A DNA stretch of 11,685 nt, from positions 1 to 11,685 of the forward strand of contig JALQZL010000041.1 of the NCBI GenBank assembly GCA_023258355.1, written 5' to 3'. Below the pieces are notes generated by a model. That model saw nothing but the letters and a program-made list of their open reading frames with translations. It had not been told where the DNA came from and ran no database searches. The translations under genes and the position numbers were made by a program. The stretch is from Wenzhouxiangellaceae bacterium (GTDB taxonomy: Bacteria; Pseudomonadota; Gammaproteobacteria; Xanthomonadales; Wenzhouxiangellaceae). Positions 4,502 to 11,685 of this stretch are shown here, in pieces. The stretch's first letter is position 1; every line of letters starts with the position of its first letter.

Positions 4502-6559
4502 ATGACCATCGCTCGTTCAATACTGACGCTTGCTACCGTCACCGTCGTTTTGACTGCCTGTCAGTCACCAGAGCCCGAAAATTCGCCTTCTGAGAGTGTG
4601 CCACGATTAGGGTCTTGGGGCGTTGAGACGGAGTATGTGGCACAGGAAGTGCGCCCTGGAGATGACTTCAACACCTATGTCAACAAGGGTTGGATGGACT
4701 CGGCTGAAATGCCAGCCGGTTTCTCGCGCTATGGTGCGTTTACAGAACTTGCCCTCGAGGCCGAGGAGAATGTGGGCGTCATTATTGAAGAGGCAAAGAG
4801 CGGTTCAGGGACACTCGGAAGCCCAGAGCAACAAATCGGCGACCTCCATGCGGCTTTCATGAACAATGCACGCCTGAACGAACTTGGTTTGACGCCGATT
4901 CAGGACACTCTGACCACGCTTCTGGCGCTGTCAGATCACGAATCGGTGGCCCGTTGGATGGGGCGTAATGGTACCAATAGCCTCTATGCTGCCTACATTT
5001 CTCAGGATGCAGGGAATCCAGAACGGTACATCACACACGTCCGCCAAAGTGGTTTAGGGTTGCCTAACAGAGACTACTACAGCCGCACGGATGAGCCATT
5101 TCCAGAGCATCGAAAAGCTTATGTGGATTACATCGAAGCCACTTTTGAGCGTGCTGGAGTCGATAACGCTCGTGAGCGGGCAGAAGCTGTGATGGCGCTA
5201 GAGACAGCCCTTGCTGAAATTCATTGGTCGCGTGTGCAACAAAGGGACCGTGAGGCAAATTACAAATTAAAGTCCATGGGTGAATTACTTGCTTTTGCGC
5301 CAGAGTTCCCGTGGATGGCTTTCCTAGAAGAACGTCAACTTGATGGTGTCGATGAGGTCGTGGTTGGGACAGATGAGGCTGTTGCAGCCAGCGCCCAATT
5401 ATTTGCCTCTACACCGCCATCAACCTGGGCTAGCTACCATGCCTTTCATTGGATTAATAACCATGCCCCCATTCTGTCTGATGAATATGCTGATGCCAAC
5501 TTTGAGTTTTTCCGGAAGAGGCTCAATGGTGTTGAGGAGCAACGAGAGCGGTCTCAGCGAGCCATTAGTTTTGTCTCCGGTCGTCTGGGAGAGCTTATCG
5601 GTCAAGTCTATGTCGAGCGTCATTTCCCACCAGCCTACCGTGCTCAAATGGAAGAGTTGGTGAGCTATCTACGCCGTGCCTTTGCAGAGCGCCTAGAGAC
5701 ATTGGACTGGATGGATGATGAGACGCGAATTGAAGCGCAAGCGAAATTAGAGGCGTTTTTGCCAAAGATTGGCTACCCAGATCAATGGCGTGACTATTCC
5801 GAAGTGATGATTTCGAGTGATGATCTGCTCGGTAATCTCAACAGACTCGCTGACTGGTCTTGGGAGGATTCACTGGCACGGCTAAATGAGCCTGTGCGTG
5901 ATTGGGAATGGTTCATGAGTCCCCAAACAGTGAATGCCTACTATTCGCCTACCCGTAATGAAATTGTCTTTCCTGCGGCAATTTTGCAACCACCTTTCTT
6001 TGATCCCTTTGCAGATCCGGCAGTTAACTTTGGTGCCATCGGTGGCGTCATTGGACACGAAATGGGTCATGGCTTTGATGATCAAGGGTCACGTTCTGAT
6101 AGCGAAGGTGTTCTTCGTAACTGGTGGACTGACCAATCGCGTGAGCAGTTTGAGCAAAGAACGGCAGCCCTAGTGGCCCAGTACGATGGCTTCAGCCCCC
6201 TTCCCAATATGACGGTCAATGGGGCCTTGTCTTTGGGTGAGAATATTGGTGACCTTGGCGGTTTATCAATCGCCTATCATGCGTACAAAATGTACCTAGA
6301 TGATCACCACAATGGCGAAGATCCTGTTTTGGATGGCTTCACAGGTGATCAACGCTTCTTTATGGCGTGGGCACAGGTGTGGCGGACGATCGAAACTGAG
6401 GAGTCTCTTCGAGCCCGTTTGATTAGAGGTCCCCACAGTCCTGCCATGTATCGTGTCAATGGCGTGGTTAGAAATATTGATGCGTGGTACGACGCATTTG
6501 ATGTTCAACCAGGTGATGCGCTTTATGTCCCACCTGAGGAGCGTGTCAGTATTTGGTAA
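4502..6559 (+). CDS. M13 family zinc metallopeptidase (neprilysin/PepO type), lipoprotein
   Basis: This 685-residue zinc endopeptidase of the neprilysin family probably trims short peptides outside the cytoplasm. The N-terminus is a lipoprotein signal with lipobox LTAC and lipidated C20, followed by a Pro/Ser/Glu-rich linker, so it should be anchored in the outer membrane. The N-terminal M13 domain (about 50-430) precedes the catalytic domain. There NAYYSPTRNEIVFPA (N478-A479-Y480 for substrate backbone) leads to zinc motif H519-E-M-G-H523, with third ligand E580 in GENIGDLGG and D584 following. RGPHSP supplies the catalytic-site H645. The protein ends VSIW, matching the usual Trp terminus. 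All active residues are present and length is normal for the family. The start at ATG 4502 has AGAGAGGA 8 bp upstream. Alkaline phosphatase begins 6 bp after the stop. Confidence 0.95.
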   Translation: MTIARSILTLATVTVVLTACQSPEPENSPSESVPRLGSWGVETEYVAQEVRPGDDFNTYVNKGWMDSAEMPAGFSRYGAFTELALEAEENVGVIIEEAKSGSGTLGSPEQQIGDLHAAFMNNARLNELGLTPIQDTLTTLLALSDHESVARWMGRNGTNSLYAAYISQDAGNPERYITHVRQSGLGLPNRDYYSRTDEPFPEHRKAYVDYIEATFERAGVDNARERAEAVMALETALAEIHWSRVQQRDREANYKLKSMGELLAFAPEFPWMAFLEERQLDGVDEVVVGTDEAVAASAQLFASTPPSTWASYHAFHWINNHAPILSDEYADANFEFFRKRLNGVEEQRERSQRAISFVSGRLGELIGQVYVERHFPPAYRAQMEELVSYLRRAFAERLETLDWMDDETRIEAQAKLEAFLPKIGYPDQWRDYSEVMISSDDLLGNLNRLADWSWEDSLARLNEPVRDWEWFMSPQTVNAYYSPTRNEIVFPAAILQPPFFDPFADPAVNFGAIGGVIGHEMGHGFDDQGSRSDSEGVLRNWWTDQSREQFEQRTAALVAQYDGFSPLPNMTVNGALSLGENIGDLGGLSIAYHAYKMYLDDHHNGEDPVLDGFTGDQRFFMAWAQVWRTIETEESLRARLIRGPHSPAMYRVNGVVRNIDAWYDAFDVQPGDALYVPPEERVSIW

Positions 6560-6565
6560 GTCGCC

Positions 6566-8167
6566 ATGAACGCTATACCTGACCCAGTGGTCAAGACCCT
6601 AGCGACGCTTGTTTGGGTGGGCTTGGCCACTACCCTACCCCTGTCTAATCTTTGGGCAGAAACCCCAGCGGACTGGTATCGCGCTGGTCAAGAAGTGATT
6701 GCTCAGCGCTACCTACAGTCTGGGGCTCCAGACGGTGAGGCCAAAAATGTCATTCTGTTTGTAGGCGACGGGATGAGCCTGACAACGGTGGCGGCCGCAC
6801 GAATTCTCGAAGGGCAGCAAGCTGGTGGCACTGGGGAGGAGAACAGCCTATTCTTTGAAAGCTTCCCCCATGTTGCACTGGCTAAGACTTACAACACAGA
6901 CCAGCAAACCCCTGACTCTGCTGGAACAATGACTGCAATGGCCACGGGAGTGAAAAGTTTTGCCGGTGCCATTAGTGTTGATCAAACGGCGCAGCGAGGT
7001 AACTGTGCGTCGATGGTTGGTGCCAGCCGGATGAGCTTGGTTGATCTGGCAAACCTTGCAGGACTTCCCACAGGTATCGTGACCACAACGCGCATCACAC
7101 ATGCCACGCCAGCCGCCTTGTATGCAAAATCTGTGGATCGCCGGTGGGAGAGTGATCGTGGCTTACCGCCGACGGCAAAAGAAGAGGGTTGTCAGGATAT
7201 CGCCAAGCAACTTGTGGAATATGAGTTTGCCGGTGGGATAGATCTCATCTTCGGCGGCGGACGCCGAGCTTTTCTACCCGAAGATATGGTTGATCCAGAG
7301 TATCCAAATGTGAATGGCTTTCGTTTAGATGAGACAAATCTCATCGAAACTTGGCAAGCACGTCATCCTAACGGTCACTATGTGTGGCACAAAGACGGCT
7401 TTGAGCAGATTGATGCCTCAACAGAGGGCCCACTGCTGGCCCTCTTTGAACCTGGGCATATGCAATATGAATACGACCGATCGCAAGATCCTGCCGGTGA
7501 GCCGTCGCTGACGGAGATGGTACTTAAAGCTATCCAGGTGCTATCTCAGCGGTCTGATAATGGCTACCTACTCATCGTCGAGAGTGGCCGAATTGACCAT
7601 GCGCACCACGCGAATAATGCATGGCGTGCCTTAACAGATACCATTGAGTTCTCCAACGCTATCCGCCGAGCCGCGGCGCAGGTAGATCTGAATGACACGC
7701 TCATTGTGGTGACGGCTGATCATGCCCATGCGCTGACTTTTGATGGTTATGGTGCGAGGGGAAATCCCATCATGGGCTATGCAGTGAGATCAAATCGATC
7801 GTCCGAGGAAGATCAGACCATGCGTGATCATCTGGCCCGTCCGATGACTGTGCTTAACTACGCCAATGGTCCGGGTTACCGGCGAGATGATGCAGAGATT
7901 GACTACCGCGCAATGGATCCACTCTTGTCGGATTACAAGCAAAATGCGGGTTACTGGCAATATTCAGCAACGCATGCCGGAGAAGATGTACCGATTTACT
8001 CAGTGGGACCTGGCGCCTCTGTCCTTCATGGTGTGGTCGAGCAAAATGTCATTTTTCACGCGATTGTGGCAGCACAGCCTAAACTGTCTGAGACGACAAA
8101 TCGATTAGTTGATCAATCTGGCCTACCCCAGAGAACAGCGACAGAAACCCATAGCCAAAATGATTAA
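6566..8167 (+). CDS. Alkaline phosphatase (PhoA superfamily), exported
   Basis: This 533-residue metal-dependent phosphomonoesterase should act in the periplasm or at the surface; a hydrophobic signal segment (about 9-29) ends near LWA-E. All catalytic positions are identifiable: D68 (VGDGMS), nucleophile S118 (PDSAGT), T181 (HATPA), E339, D344 and H348 (VESGRIDHAHH), D385-H386 (TADHAH) and H470 (THAGED). The two positions that are Asp153 and Lys328 in the E. coli enzyme are both His here (H179, H345), as in mammalian alkaline phosphatases, so the protein looks closer to that subgroup than to E. coli PhoA. The closing GPGASVLHGVVEQNVIFHAI is typical. It starts 6 bp after the M13 peptidase stop with only a weak ribosome site (GGTAAG), indicating cotranscription and probably coupling. 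It overlaps the next gene by 8 bp. No Pho box is evident before it. Confidence 0.95.
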   Translation: MNAIPDPVVKTLATLVWVGLATTLPLSNLWAETPADWYRAGQEVIAQRYLQSGAPDGEAKNVILFVGDGMSLTTVAAARILEGQQAGGTGEENSLFFESFPHVALAKTYNTDQQTPDSAGTMTAMATGVKSFAGAISVDQTAQRGNCASMVGASRMSLVDLANLAGLPTGIVTTTRITHATPAALYAKSVDRRWESDRGLPPTAKEEGCQDIAKQLVEYEFAGGIDLIFGGGRRAFLPEDMVDPEYPNVNGFRLDETNLIETWQARHPNGHYVWHKDGFEQIDASTEGPLLALFEPGHMQYEYDRSQDPAGEPSLTEMVLKAIQVLSQRSDNGYLLIVESGRIDHAHHANNAWRALTDTIEFSNAIRRAAAQVDLNDTLIVVTADHAHALTFDGYGARGNPIMGYAVRSNRSSEEDQTMRDHLARPMTVLNYANGPGYRRDDAEIDYRAMDPLLSDYKQNAGYWQYSATHAGEDVPIYSVGPGASVLHGVVEQNVIFHAIVAAQPKLSETTNRLVDQSGLPQRTATETHSQND

Positions 8168-8837
8168 GCTTCACTACTTTGAGCACTCGCGTGCACACAG
8201 AGTGTTGTGGTTTCTTGAAGAGTTGGGCGTGCCTTACCAGGTGGCACGGCATTATCGAGATCCCAAATCTAAACTGGCACCAGCCGAAGCAAAAAATATT
8301 CACCCGCTTGGGAAATTTCCCATGCTTGAAGACGAAGGTCACACTATGGCTGAGTCTGCGGTTATTCTGGAGTATCTCGCACGCACCTATGGTGAGCCCT
8401 ACTGGGTGATCTCTCCTGGTGAAACTGACTATTGGAATTTTCAGTATTGGATGCACTACGCTGAGGGATCGCTTATGCCTCCGCTGATTATCAAACTTGT
8501 CTTTTCGATGCTCAAAGCAGAGGCTGTCCCTGCGTTCATTCGACCCCTCTCTCGACGAATCGCCCAACACGTAGACAAAGTCTTTACTGACCCCCAAATC
8601 AAAACACACTTTAGATTCGTAGAACAGTGTCTCGAAGAGCGGGAGTGGTTTGCTGGAAAGCGCATGACTATTTGTGATATCCAGATGCAGTTCCCAATGG
8701 AGGCAGCGATCGCTCGACGAACTATCCGAGCATCAGATTATCCGGCCATCAAGGCTTACGTCGAGAAGAATCAAAAGCGCCCTGCTTATGAGCGTGCCCT
8801 AGCGATTGCCAAAAACTATGATTTTGGGCCGATCTAG
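8160..8837 (+). CDS. Glutathione S-transferase family protein
   Basis: This 225-residue cytoplasmic protein has the GST fold. The N-terminal thioredoxin-like domain has IKLHYFEHSRAHRVLWFLEELG (2-23), where S10 is the candidate catalytic residue, the cis-Pro in KFPML (P54), and E65-S66 (AESAVILEYL) for binding the gamma-glutamyl group. The all-helical C-terminal domain follows from about residue 90 and includes the ICDIQMQFP segment near its core, with the usual structural Asp. ATG 8160 is chosen over an in-frame ATG at 8109 because the GST fold starts there; the 17 extra residues would be out of family. Its ATGATTAA overlaps the phosphatase stop by 8 bp, and no Shine-Dalgarno is seen, so translation is likely coupled. 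The substrate is unknown. Its stop shares CTAG with the opposing gene. Confidence 0.93.
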   Translation: MIKLHYFEHSRAHRVLWFLEELGVPYQVARHYRDPKSKLAPAEAKNIHPLGKFPMLEDEGHTMAESAVILEYLARTYGEPYWVISPGETDYWNFQYWMHYAEGSLMPPLIIKLVFSMLKAEAVPAFIRPLSRRIAQHVDKVFTDPQIKTHFRFVEQCLEEREWFAGKRMTICDIQMQFPMEAAIARRTIRASDYPAIKAYVEKNQKRPAYERALAIAKNYDFGPI

Positions 8838-9397
8838 CGATCTTGCTCGATAGCGCTCGCCACTGCTTTTTCTAGTTTCCCGCCCATTGGCTTGGACATC
8901 GAACCAAAGTGGGTCACTGTACTTCCGTCTCTTGAAATAAGGTATTTGTTGAAGTTCCACCGAGGGGCACTGGTTTGGGTAGCAAGAGACTTAAACAAGG
9001 CATTGGCCCCCTCGCCCTTCACAGAGCTGGTGGCAAACATAGGAAAGCTCACGCCATAATTAAGCTGGCAGACCTCTGCGGTTTGCTGTTCCTCGTCATG
9101 CTCTTGATTGAAATCATCTGAGGGGAACCCAAGCACCACAAAGCCCTGGCTTTTGTATTTTTCATACAGCTCTTCAAGTCCGGCGAACTGTCCAGTAAAA
9201 CCACATTGACTCGCTGTGTTCACAACCAAGATGACGTCACCAGCATAGGCCTGACAGAGGTTAATCCTTTGAGAGGATGCTAGTTGACGGTGCTCATAAT
9301 CCAACAGATCAGCACAGGCCATATCTGGAACCCATGTTGCATGAGCTGACAACATCAGCGAAACGAGGGCAAAGGCGTAAATAACTTGACGGAACAC
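8834..9397 (-). CDS. Glutathione peroxidase-like thiol peroxidase, exported
   Basis: This 187-residue peroxidase reduces hydrogen or organic peroxides using thiols. A signal-peptide-like segment (about 5-20) suggests a periplasmic location. The peroxidatic site is VNTASQCGFTGQF with C65, a Cys-type rather than selenocysteine enzyme. The second motif is GFPSDDFNQE (90-99) and the third is WNFNKYLI with W147 and N148. C110 (VCQLNYGVSFPMF) is a candidate resolving Cys. In the second motif the usual catalytic Gln position (NQF) is Asp (D95), an exchange seen in some bacterial homologues. Extra Cys occur at 28 and 48. The start is GTG 9397, supported by GAGG (9405-9408) 7 bp upstream. It lies 16 bp after the uspA stop, so it probably belongs to the ligA-uspA transcript. 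Confidence 0.93.
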   Translation of the reverse strand: MFRQVIYAFALVSLMLSAHATWVPDMACADLLDYEHRQLASSQRINLCQAYAGDVILVVNTASQCGFTGQFAGLEELYEKYKSQGFVVLGFPSDDFNQEHDEEQQTAEVCQLNYGVSFPMFATSSVKGEGANALFKSLATQTSAPRWNFNKYLISRDGSTVTHFGSMSKPMGGKLEKAVASAIEQDR

Positions 9398-9413
9398 GTG
9401 AAGACCTCATTGG

Positions 9414-9854
9414 TCAAGTGACAACAACAACCGGGGCTTTTGTATGGCGAAGTACCTTATCACTCACGCTGCCCATTAAAAGACTTTTCATCGCTGACAA
9501 GCCTCGTCGCCCTAGCACCACCATCACGCCCGGTGTGTCCTCCGTATAACGAATGACCTCCTCAGCTGGATCGCCCATCGATGTTTCTTGCTCAATACTG
9601 ACGCCAGTGACATCGGCGAGGGCTTGGTGGCTAATGTCGAATGCTTTTTGTGCTGCTGCTTGTGCAGCTTGGTCGATATCCGACCGAGACATACCTGCCA
9701 TGCCGATAATCTCGACTGACGCTGCTGGGAACACATAAAATAGCCGAATACCCACTCCATAGGACTTGGCCAGGTCGACCGCAAACAGGGCAGCTCGAGT
9801 ACCGTTATCTGATCCATCAACGGGAACCAGAATTTCTTTGATCTCGTGACTCAT
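9414..9854 (-). CDS. Universal stress protein, UspA family
   Basis: This 146-residue single-domain Usp has the N-terminal beta strand EIKEILVPVDGSDNGTRA (4-21), which carries the nucleotide-contacting Asp, and a C-terminal ATP-binding motif G-RR-G-LSAMKSLLM-G-S-V-S (G-2x-G-9x-G-S) followed by APVVVV. The complete motif suggests an ATP-binding member, a class that forms dimers and accumulates under starvation and stress. ATG 9854 is selected because AGGAGG (9862-9867) sits 7 bp upstream; an in-frame ATG at 9884 would bury that site inside the gene. It starts 35 bp after the ligA stop and ends 16 bp before the peroxidase gene, which fits a three-gene operon. Which stress it serves cannot be read from sequence. 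Confidence 0.95.
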   Translation of the reverse strand: MSHEIKEILVPVDGSDNGTRAALFAVDLAKSYGVGIRLFYVFPAASVEIIGMAGMSRSDIDQAAQAAAQKAFDISHQALADVTGVSIEQETSMGDPAEEVIRYTEDTPGVMVVLGRRGLSAMKSLLMGSVSDKVLRHTKAPVVVVT

Positions 9855-9889
9855 CTTTTCTCCTCCTAAGAAACGCCCAACCACATGAT

Positions 9890-11685
9890 CTATTCTAAGC
9901 GAAACGCTGGATCACCGCTCAAAAGCTTCATTAAATCATCTTCACTCAAAATGGTGACACCCAAGGCCTGGGCTTTGTCATATTTTGACCCCGGGTCATC
10001 ACCTGCAATCACACCTGTTGTTTTTGCAGAGACGCTGCTTGTGACCTTAGCACCCTGTTGTTCAAGTGCCATCTTCGCCTCGGCTCGCGACATCTTATTC
10101 AAGCGGCCAGTCAAGACAAAAGTATTGCCCAACAAGGGTTTTTCAGTGTTGTCTATGGCTTCCACGGGGGCATACCTAACACCTTGATGCAGCAAATCTG
10201 CCACGACTTCTTGATTATGCGGTTCATTGAAAAAGGCATGAATATGATGCGCCATCACAGGCCCCACATCTGCAACGGCCTCTAACTCTTCAATGGAGGC
10301 CGCTTGAATGGCTTGGAGTGTACCGAAGGCTTGGGCCAATGACCGCGCAGTGACTGCGCCAACTTCACGAATACCAAGCGCAAACAGGAGCTTTTCGAGC
10401 GTTACCGTCTTACTTTTTTCAATTGCATCTAAGACATTCTGAGCTGACTTATCACCCATACGTTCAAGTGATTTCAAAGCGTCATGTGTCAGAGTATAGA
10501 GATCTGCAGGTGTTCTGACATCGCCACGATCGACTAATTGCGAGATCACCTGAGACCCAAGTCCCTCAATATCCATTGCACCACGGCTCACAAAATGCTC
10601 CAGAGCACGCTTTCGCTGTGCAGGGCATACCAACCCACCGGTACACCGAATAACGGTCTGATCGTCAATTTGCTCCACCGCACTCCCACATTCCGGACAA
10701 TGGGTGGGCATTTCCCACGGTTTCCCTCGCGTTGTCTCATTCACATTGATAGCGCGAACCACCTCTGGAATGACGTCACCGGCTCTTCTGACCACCACCT
10801 CATCGCCAGGTCGTATGTCCTTTCGGCGAATCTCATCGGCGTTATGCAATGTTGCATTGGTCACGGTGACGCCACCCACAAACACTGGCTTTAAGCGGGC
10901 GACCGGCGTGAGTGCCCCTGTTCGTCCAACCTGAACATCAATGCCAAGTAGCTTAGTTGTCTCTTCCTGTGCTGGAAATTTGTGAGCCAAAGCCCATCGT
11001 GGCGCACGACTCACAAAACCAAGCTCTAATTGTTGGTCTAGCCGATTTACTTTGTAGACCACCCCGTCAATGTCATAGTCGAGAGAGTCTCTGAGCGCCA
11101 TGAGCTGCGCGTAACTCTTAATCAACGCCTTCAAACCAGTGGTGACAGTAATGTGTGGGTTGATGGGCAATCCAAGCACCTTTAGCCACTCATACGTTTG
11201 TTGCTGCGTTGTGTGTTCCTTGCCCTCGGCGACAACACTGTAGGCAAAGAATCTCAATGGCCTTTTTGCCGTAATGGCCGGATCCAGCTGTCTCAGACTT
11301 CCAGAGGCGGCATTTCTGGGATTAACAAATAATTTCTCGCCCTCGTCCGCCAGTCGTTTGTTCAGCTCATTAAAGCCTGAACGCGTCATAAAAATTTCGC
11401 CACGCACTTCTAAATCGTGGACAGGAGCGTGTTTTCGCAAATGAAGCGGGATTGCCTGGATGGTACGGATATTTGAGGTGACATCCTCGCCCTCTAATCC
11501 GTCGCCCCTGGTCGCTGCAAGTACCAGTTGCCCTTTCTCATATCTCAATGAAACAGCCAAGCCATCCATTTTTGGCTCAGAGACAACCTCAATCATTGTC
11601 TCATCTAGCCGATCCAATATGCGCTCATACCATTGAGAAACCTCTTCCTCACTAAAGGCATTAGACAGCGACAGCATCGGGATAC
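9890..11685 (-). CDS. ligA: NAD-dependent DNA ligase, N-terminus beyond window
   Basis: LigA seals nicks in duplex DNA using NAD and is essential for replication and repair. The frame is open through the right edge; codons before the internal Met at 11677 read Ile-Pro, matching the family's 'V-P-M-L-S-L' block, so roughly 80 N-terminal residues (the NMN-binding Ia domain) are missing from view. Numbering from that Met: adenylation domain with catalytic lysine K36 in EPKMDG, VRGEIFM (91-97) and YDIDGVVYKV (201-210); OB fold about 245-320; zinc finger with C327, C330, C345 and C351; helix-hairpin-helix region about 365-490; and BRCT domain about 513-588. All expected domains in the visible part are intact. 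It ends at TAG 9890-9892, followed by uspA. The promoter is outside the window. Confidence 0.97.
   Translation of the reverse strand, partial: IPMLSLSNAFSEEEVSQWYERILDRLDETMIEVVSEPKMDGLAVSLRYEKGQLVLAATRGDGLEGEDVTSNIRTIQAIPLHLRKHAPVHDLEVRGEIFMTRSGFNELNKRLADEGEKLFVNPRNAASGSLRQLDPAITAKRPLRFFAYSVVAEGKEHTTQQQTYEWLKVLGLPINPHITVTTGLKALIKSYAQLMALRDSLDYDIDGVVYKVNRLDQQLELGFVSRAPRWALAHKFPAQEETTKLLGIDVQVGRTGALTPVARLKPVFVGGVTVTNATLHNADEIRRKDIRPGDEVVVRRAGDVIPEVVRAINVNETTRGKPWEMPTHCPECGSAVEQIDDQTVIRCTGGLVCPAQRKRALEHFVSRGAMDIEGLGSQVISQLVDRGDVRTPADLYTLTHDALKSLERMGDKSAQNVLDAIEKSKTVTLEKLLFALGIREVGAVTARSLAQAFGTLQAIQAASIEELEAVADVGPVMAHHIHAFFNEPHNQEVVADLLHQGVRYAPVEAIDNTEKPLLGNTFVLTGRLNKMSRAEAKMALEQQGAKVTSSVSAKTTGVIAGDDPGSKYDKAQALGVTILSEDDLMKLLSGDPAFRLE

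Noticed and set aside
8109..8159. Upstream in-frame ATG for the GST-like gene
   Set aside because: The extra 17 residues fall ahead of the first strand of the GST fold, and the region already codes for the end of the phosphatase in another frame.
8079..8609. 176-codon minus-strand ORF opposite the GST-like gene
   Set aside because: It is a shadow of a well-supported family gene on the plus strand and lacks a ribosome site or recognisable domain.
9855..9884. Upstream in-frame ATG for uspA
   Set aside because: It lies upstream of the strong ribosome site, and Usp proteins start just before the first beta strand, as with ATG 9854.

Overview
The window reads as a typical bacterial chromosome segment, most likely from a gammaproteobacterium with an outer membrane. 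Supporting signs are lipoproteins with OM-type sorting, a thiopurine-methyltransferase-type gene, a periplasmic glutathione peroxidase, a glutathione S-transferase-like protein and NAD-dependent DNA ligase. Base composition looks balanced, with one AT-rich non-coding island at about 4337-4400. A free-living, possibly marine, lineage is a guess from the gene set, not a demonstrated fact.

Layout. 1-142 (+) is the tail of an S9 prolyl-oligopeptidase-family peptidase. 213-1145 (+) encodes an exported beta-solenoid protein with a ladder of Asn-Gly repeats. 1186-1845 (+) is tpm and 1899-2510 (+) is inorganic pyrophosphatase. 2579-3049 (+) is a glycine-zipper surface lipoprotein. It overlaps tail-to-tail with an exported protein of unknown function at 2998-3792 (-). 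3895-4083 (+) is a small helical protein, and 4147-4223 (+) is tRNA-Asn(GTT) with a strong promoter and terminator. 4267-4501 is an AT-rich spacer with inverted repeats, a possible 28-codon ORF and a possible remnant of another gene. 4502-8837 (+) is a tight three-gene unit: M13 metallopeptidase lipoprotein, alkaline phosphatase and GST-like protein. 8834-11685 (-) holds the opposing ligA - uspA - glutathione peroxidase cluster, with ligA cut by the window edge.

How the genes relate. The M13 peptidase and alkaline phosphatase are both exported and encoded 6 bp apart, which fits joint breakdown of extracytoplasmic peptides and phosphomonoesters. The GST-like gene is coupled to them by an 8-bp overlap. 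The universal stress protein and the exported thiol peroxidase follow ligA at short spacings and look like stress genes in a housekeeping transcript. I see no CRISPR array, intact insertion sequence, phage or defence system. The least explained items are the Asn-ladder protein, the 264-residue exported protein, the 62-residue protein, and the AT-rich island between tRNA-Asn and the M13 gene.
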